Assembly (NCBI GenBank): GCA_047495785.1
Contig: JBLDXI010000024.1
Span: 2,480,001-2,544,000, forward strand
Reading direction: 5' to 3'
Length of the DNA: 64,000 bases
Source of the DNA: Lepidodermella squamata
Taxonomy: Eukaryota > Gastrotricha
Made by a program: the position numbers and the translations under genes. This document shows positions 61,031 to 64,000 of this stretch, in pieces (the stretch's first letter is position 1; each line of letters begins with the position of its first letter). A model generated the notes under the pieces. It searched no databases. It saw nothing but the letters and a program-made list of their open reading frames with translations, and had not been told where the DNA came from.

Positions 61031-64000
61031 ATGGAAGCAATAAAGTGCCTTCTATGGCTTTGCCTTTTGATCGCACCGACAGGTAAAGATTTTGAAAATT
61101 CAACGTGAATATTCTTCAATTTGTTGTTTTTCTAGCTTCTGTCAACTGTAAGCTATAAGCTATTCAAGCACATATCATTGGAATAAGTTTGCAAATTTTT
61201 AGTTTGCGAGAGTGATGACCTTTTAGCACTTTCCACCACTTGGGGTGGATCTGTGGCCATGTCCTCTACTGGGATCGTGAACACGTCAACGAGCTCATTT
61301 TCCTTTCTCAGCACTGATCCTAGTCCATATCTGGAGATCAGATTCGGAAATGAAGTTACGGTTTCGATGATCAGAATGACGTCTACAGACACTACGAAGT
61401 TCGTCTCGCAGTATACTTTAAGCTTTCTAGTGAAGCAAGGGCTGGGCAATTTCTTCTATCCTTACCTGGATTCAACTGCCTCAGGCCAGTTGCAAGCAAC
61501 GGTGAGTGATTACGTAGTTGAAAGTAGCTGCAATTCTCTAGTTTTTTTACAGCGTTTTAATGGAGGCGCTTCTGGACCGTCTTATTATACAGATACTCGA
61601 CTTTGCCCCAACGTTAGAAGTGCAGCTATTCGGATCATTCCGAACTCGCTATTTGGTACGGGATTGATTACTATGCTCGTTAAGATCATCGGATGCCCTT
61701 CTCATGCTGGTTGCGTCATTTCGGGGCCTGACAACGAAGGATGCGGTGCGGCATGCAAATGCCCGCAAGGTTACACAAGCAGCCTCAATAATCGATGTGG
61801 TAAGGTGTCAGCAGAAGTTACTCAATGTTTTCTATTTCAGCGATTTCAACATAGATGTTTGGGCGTATCCACCAATTGACTGCGAAGACCATGTTTCGAG
61901 AAATCCTTACCTAGCCTCTGGTACTTACTTGATTTCTGCCCCGACAAATCCGAATATCACCGTATACTGCCAAAACAAGTTCATGGGATCTGGATGGACC
62001 ACGTTAATGCAAAGAACAGATTCGACGCAATCTTTCAACATGACATACCTATCCTATAAAACTGGCTTTGGCCTCCTGACTGGCAACCACTGGCTTGGCA
62101 ACGATTTCATCTCGCTGATTACCAACAACTACAACCCTTATTACATCATGTTTTACATGACAGCTGTCGATGAAACCGTTGGTTTTGCGATCTACTCAGG
62201 CTTTTCAATCGACAGTGATGAAACTGGAAATTTCACGTTGAGATTAGGGCCATACGTCAAAGGAAACGCTGGAGATGCTATGAGCTATTCGAACCTTCAA
62301 AAATTCTCCACCTACGACAAGCAGTTTGACGGAGCAAACTGCGCGTCTCTTTCTGGAGCTGCTTGGTGGTTCAAAGGGCCAGACTGCGCAAAAGCTGCTT
62401 TTACAGGGTAACAAACCTTCAAAAAATATGTTTAATTCTCGTACGATTTCTTGTAGCACTTACGGGTTGAGGCTATACGGTAAAGGACCGTTTTGGAGCA
62501 CATGGCGATCTGATACCTTGAAGACGATCCGAATTCTGATTAGACGAAACTTACCTGAAGTTTTCTCCCCTAGTAAGAAAGATTCATTTTGACTGTATTC
62601 TATCAAATGTTTGCTCCATCTTATTCTCTCCAGCTACTCCTCATCCAAAACCAACTGACTGCAAGGACATACGTAACCACAAACCTTACGCTCTGAGTGG
62701 GATCTACACGATTTTCCCTACGGAAAACTCAAGCGCCCCTTTACAGGTCTATTGTGAAATGGCAGCTCATGGTGGCGGTTGGACTGTCATTCAGCGCCAA
62801 GACTGTAACAATCCTGTGCTTACAAATAAAACCTGGGCGGAATACGAAGCTGGCTTTGGCTTGTTGGATGGATCGCATTATCTTGGCAACAGTCAGATCA
62901 ATCTAATGACGACAAATTCACGACCAAATGCCGCCTATGAGTTGATGGTAGTTCTTCAAGACGTCAAGCTGCTTCAACAGTCGTTTCACTATAGCACGTT
63001 TGAGCTTAAAGGCAGCACTTACCAACTCAGCATAGGGACTTTCAATCCGTTATCTTACAATACGACTACAGCCGATGCCTTGGCAACCTCGAACAACCAG
63101 CCTTTCTCAACCCCGGATGTCCCTAATAGTATCTCATGTGCTGCGACAAAAACAGAGGGCTGGTGGTTTTCATCGACCTGCAGTGCCACAAATCTCAATC
63201 CTCGTTGCAGCAGTAGTAGTCCAACATCCTATCCGATCATCTGGAATGGATGGGGTGCGAATGCAATTGTGTTGGCGACTATGATGATTCGTCCAAAAAC
63301 GGCGAAACCGAGGGATTGCCAAGATTTGTACCAAGCTGGGTCAACCACTAGTGGTCTCTACGTCATATATCCGACTGGTGCCGGAGCGATCAAAGTTTAC
63401 TGTGATATGTCGAACAACCTCGGCACTGGTGAGATAGGATGGACGGTGAGAAATTCATGTTTTGAATAGGATAATTTAGGAATTTTCTATAATTTCTAGG
63501 TTATTCAAAATCGGCAGGCAATAAACGTTGAATTCCGGCGGAACTGGGCAACATACAGGGCAGGATTCGGGCTGACGGCAAATAACAGCGATCACTGGCT
63601 TGGGAATGAAAATATACACCTCATGACATACAATGCCACTTACTCGCTACTCGTAACACTCACAACTACAGGCGGTTCGACCATTAGAGCTTACTACAAC
63701 AACTTCAAAATCGGCCCAGAGTCTGACAAATACAGACTGATAATATCAGGCTACCAAAGTAATAGATCATCTGCATCAGACTATCTAGACGATTACCACA
63801 ACAATAGAATGTTCTCCACGTATGACTATGGTCCAGCGAGTGGCTATTACGGCGACATCATAACGTCTCGCTCAGGCGGCTGGTGGCATGAATCAGCAAT
63901 GAACTCGAATTTAAACAACATGGCCAACGCAACGTCGTATTACGAAGCTTTTATTGCGTGGGGTAGCAGGATGGCTAAAACTCGAATGGCCATTCGCAGA
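61031..64000 (+). CDS. Second polycystin-1-like paralogue, 5' part only (F5/8C, EGF, three FReDs)
   Basis: Exons 61031-61082, 61136-61147, 61203-61501, 61553-61799, 61855-62407, 62457-62572, 62634-63445 and 63500 to beyond 64000 stay in frame (864 codons so far). Exon 1 is 52 nt and phase 1, exactly as in the 46352 gene, with a similar leader (MEAIKCLLWLCLLIAP). Exon 2 is only 12 nt. It lacks the CTLD block: the leader is followed at once by an F5/8C unit (CESDD...TTWGGSVAMSS), matching CSEELLQYLPEWGGSMTASS of the neighbour, then EGF (CKCPQGYTS) and three FReDs starting IDCEDH, TDCKDI and RDCQDL. It is cut by the window end, so the membrane part is inferred only from the paralogy. Confidence 0.78.

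Noticed and set aside
1-64000. CRISPR arrays, bacterial operons or phage genes
   Set aside because: No spaced short repeats; introns, tRNA types and domain content are animal.

Overview
This is animal nuclear DNA. Genes are split by very short GT-AG introns (mostly 45-60 bp) and code for secreted or membrane proteins typical of metazoans: PAN/apple, C-type lectin (CTLD), kringle, fibrinogen C-terminal (FReD), F5/8 C, EGF and PLAT domains, class C GPCRs, a Cys-loop channel and a polycystin. Intergenic DNA carries small inverted-repeat elements and one young LTR element. The Cys-loop channel beside kringle/CTLD proteins suggests an invertebrate with a compact genome. I cannot place it in a phylum from this sequence.

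Layout. 1-5.2 kb is a transposon and pseudogene zone: a decayed MULE transposase split by inverted repeats and by a tRNA cluster (Lys and Glu intact; Pro, Phe and two others degenerate), then a broken CTLD pseudogene split by a 1.4-kb insertion. 5.4-14.5 kb holds three tandem minus-strand paralogues (769, 758 and 767 aa), each with six exons and the order PAN, half-CTLD, PAN, PAN, CTLD, kringle, CTLD. 14.7-16.3 kb is a secreted or membrane-anchored cyclase/kynurenine-formamidase-like hydrolase. 16.3-20.3 kb has no gene that I can see, but has at least two inverted-repeat elements. 20.3-45.9 kb holds five divergent GABA-B-like class C receptors and one Cys-loop receptor subunit. Among them are small secreted-protein genes (a 100-aa two-cysteine protein, a two-PAN protein with a pseudogene copy, a divergent Cys-rich pair, a single-CTLD lectin), a LITAF-domain gene and a 1.28-kb LTR retrotransposon of TRIM type. 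46.35-60.52 kb is one 30-exon polycystin-1-like gene whose exon phases close to a 4,066-aa protein. 61.03 kb to the window end is the 5' part of a paralogue lacking the lectin block.

Taken together, the locus is a block of cell-surface recognition and sensing genes: lectin-like secreted proteins, orphan class C receptors, a ligand-gated channel and adhesion-type polycystins. Nothing here proves that they act in one pathway. Gene models were built by hand from splice signals and frame continuity. Coordinates of multi-exon genes give the outer limits, with exon lists in the text.
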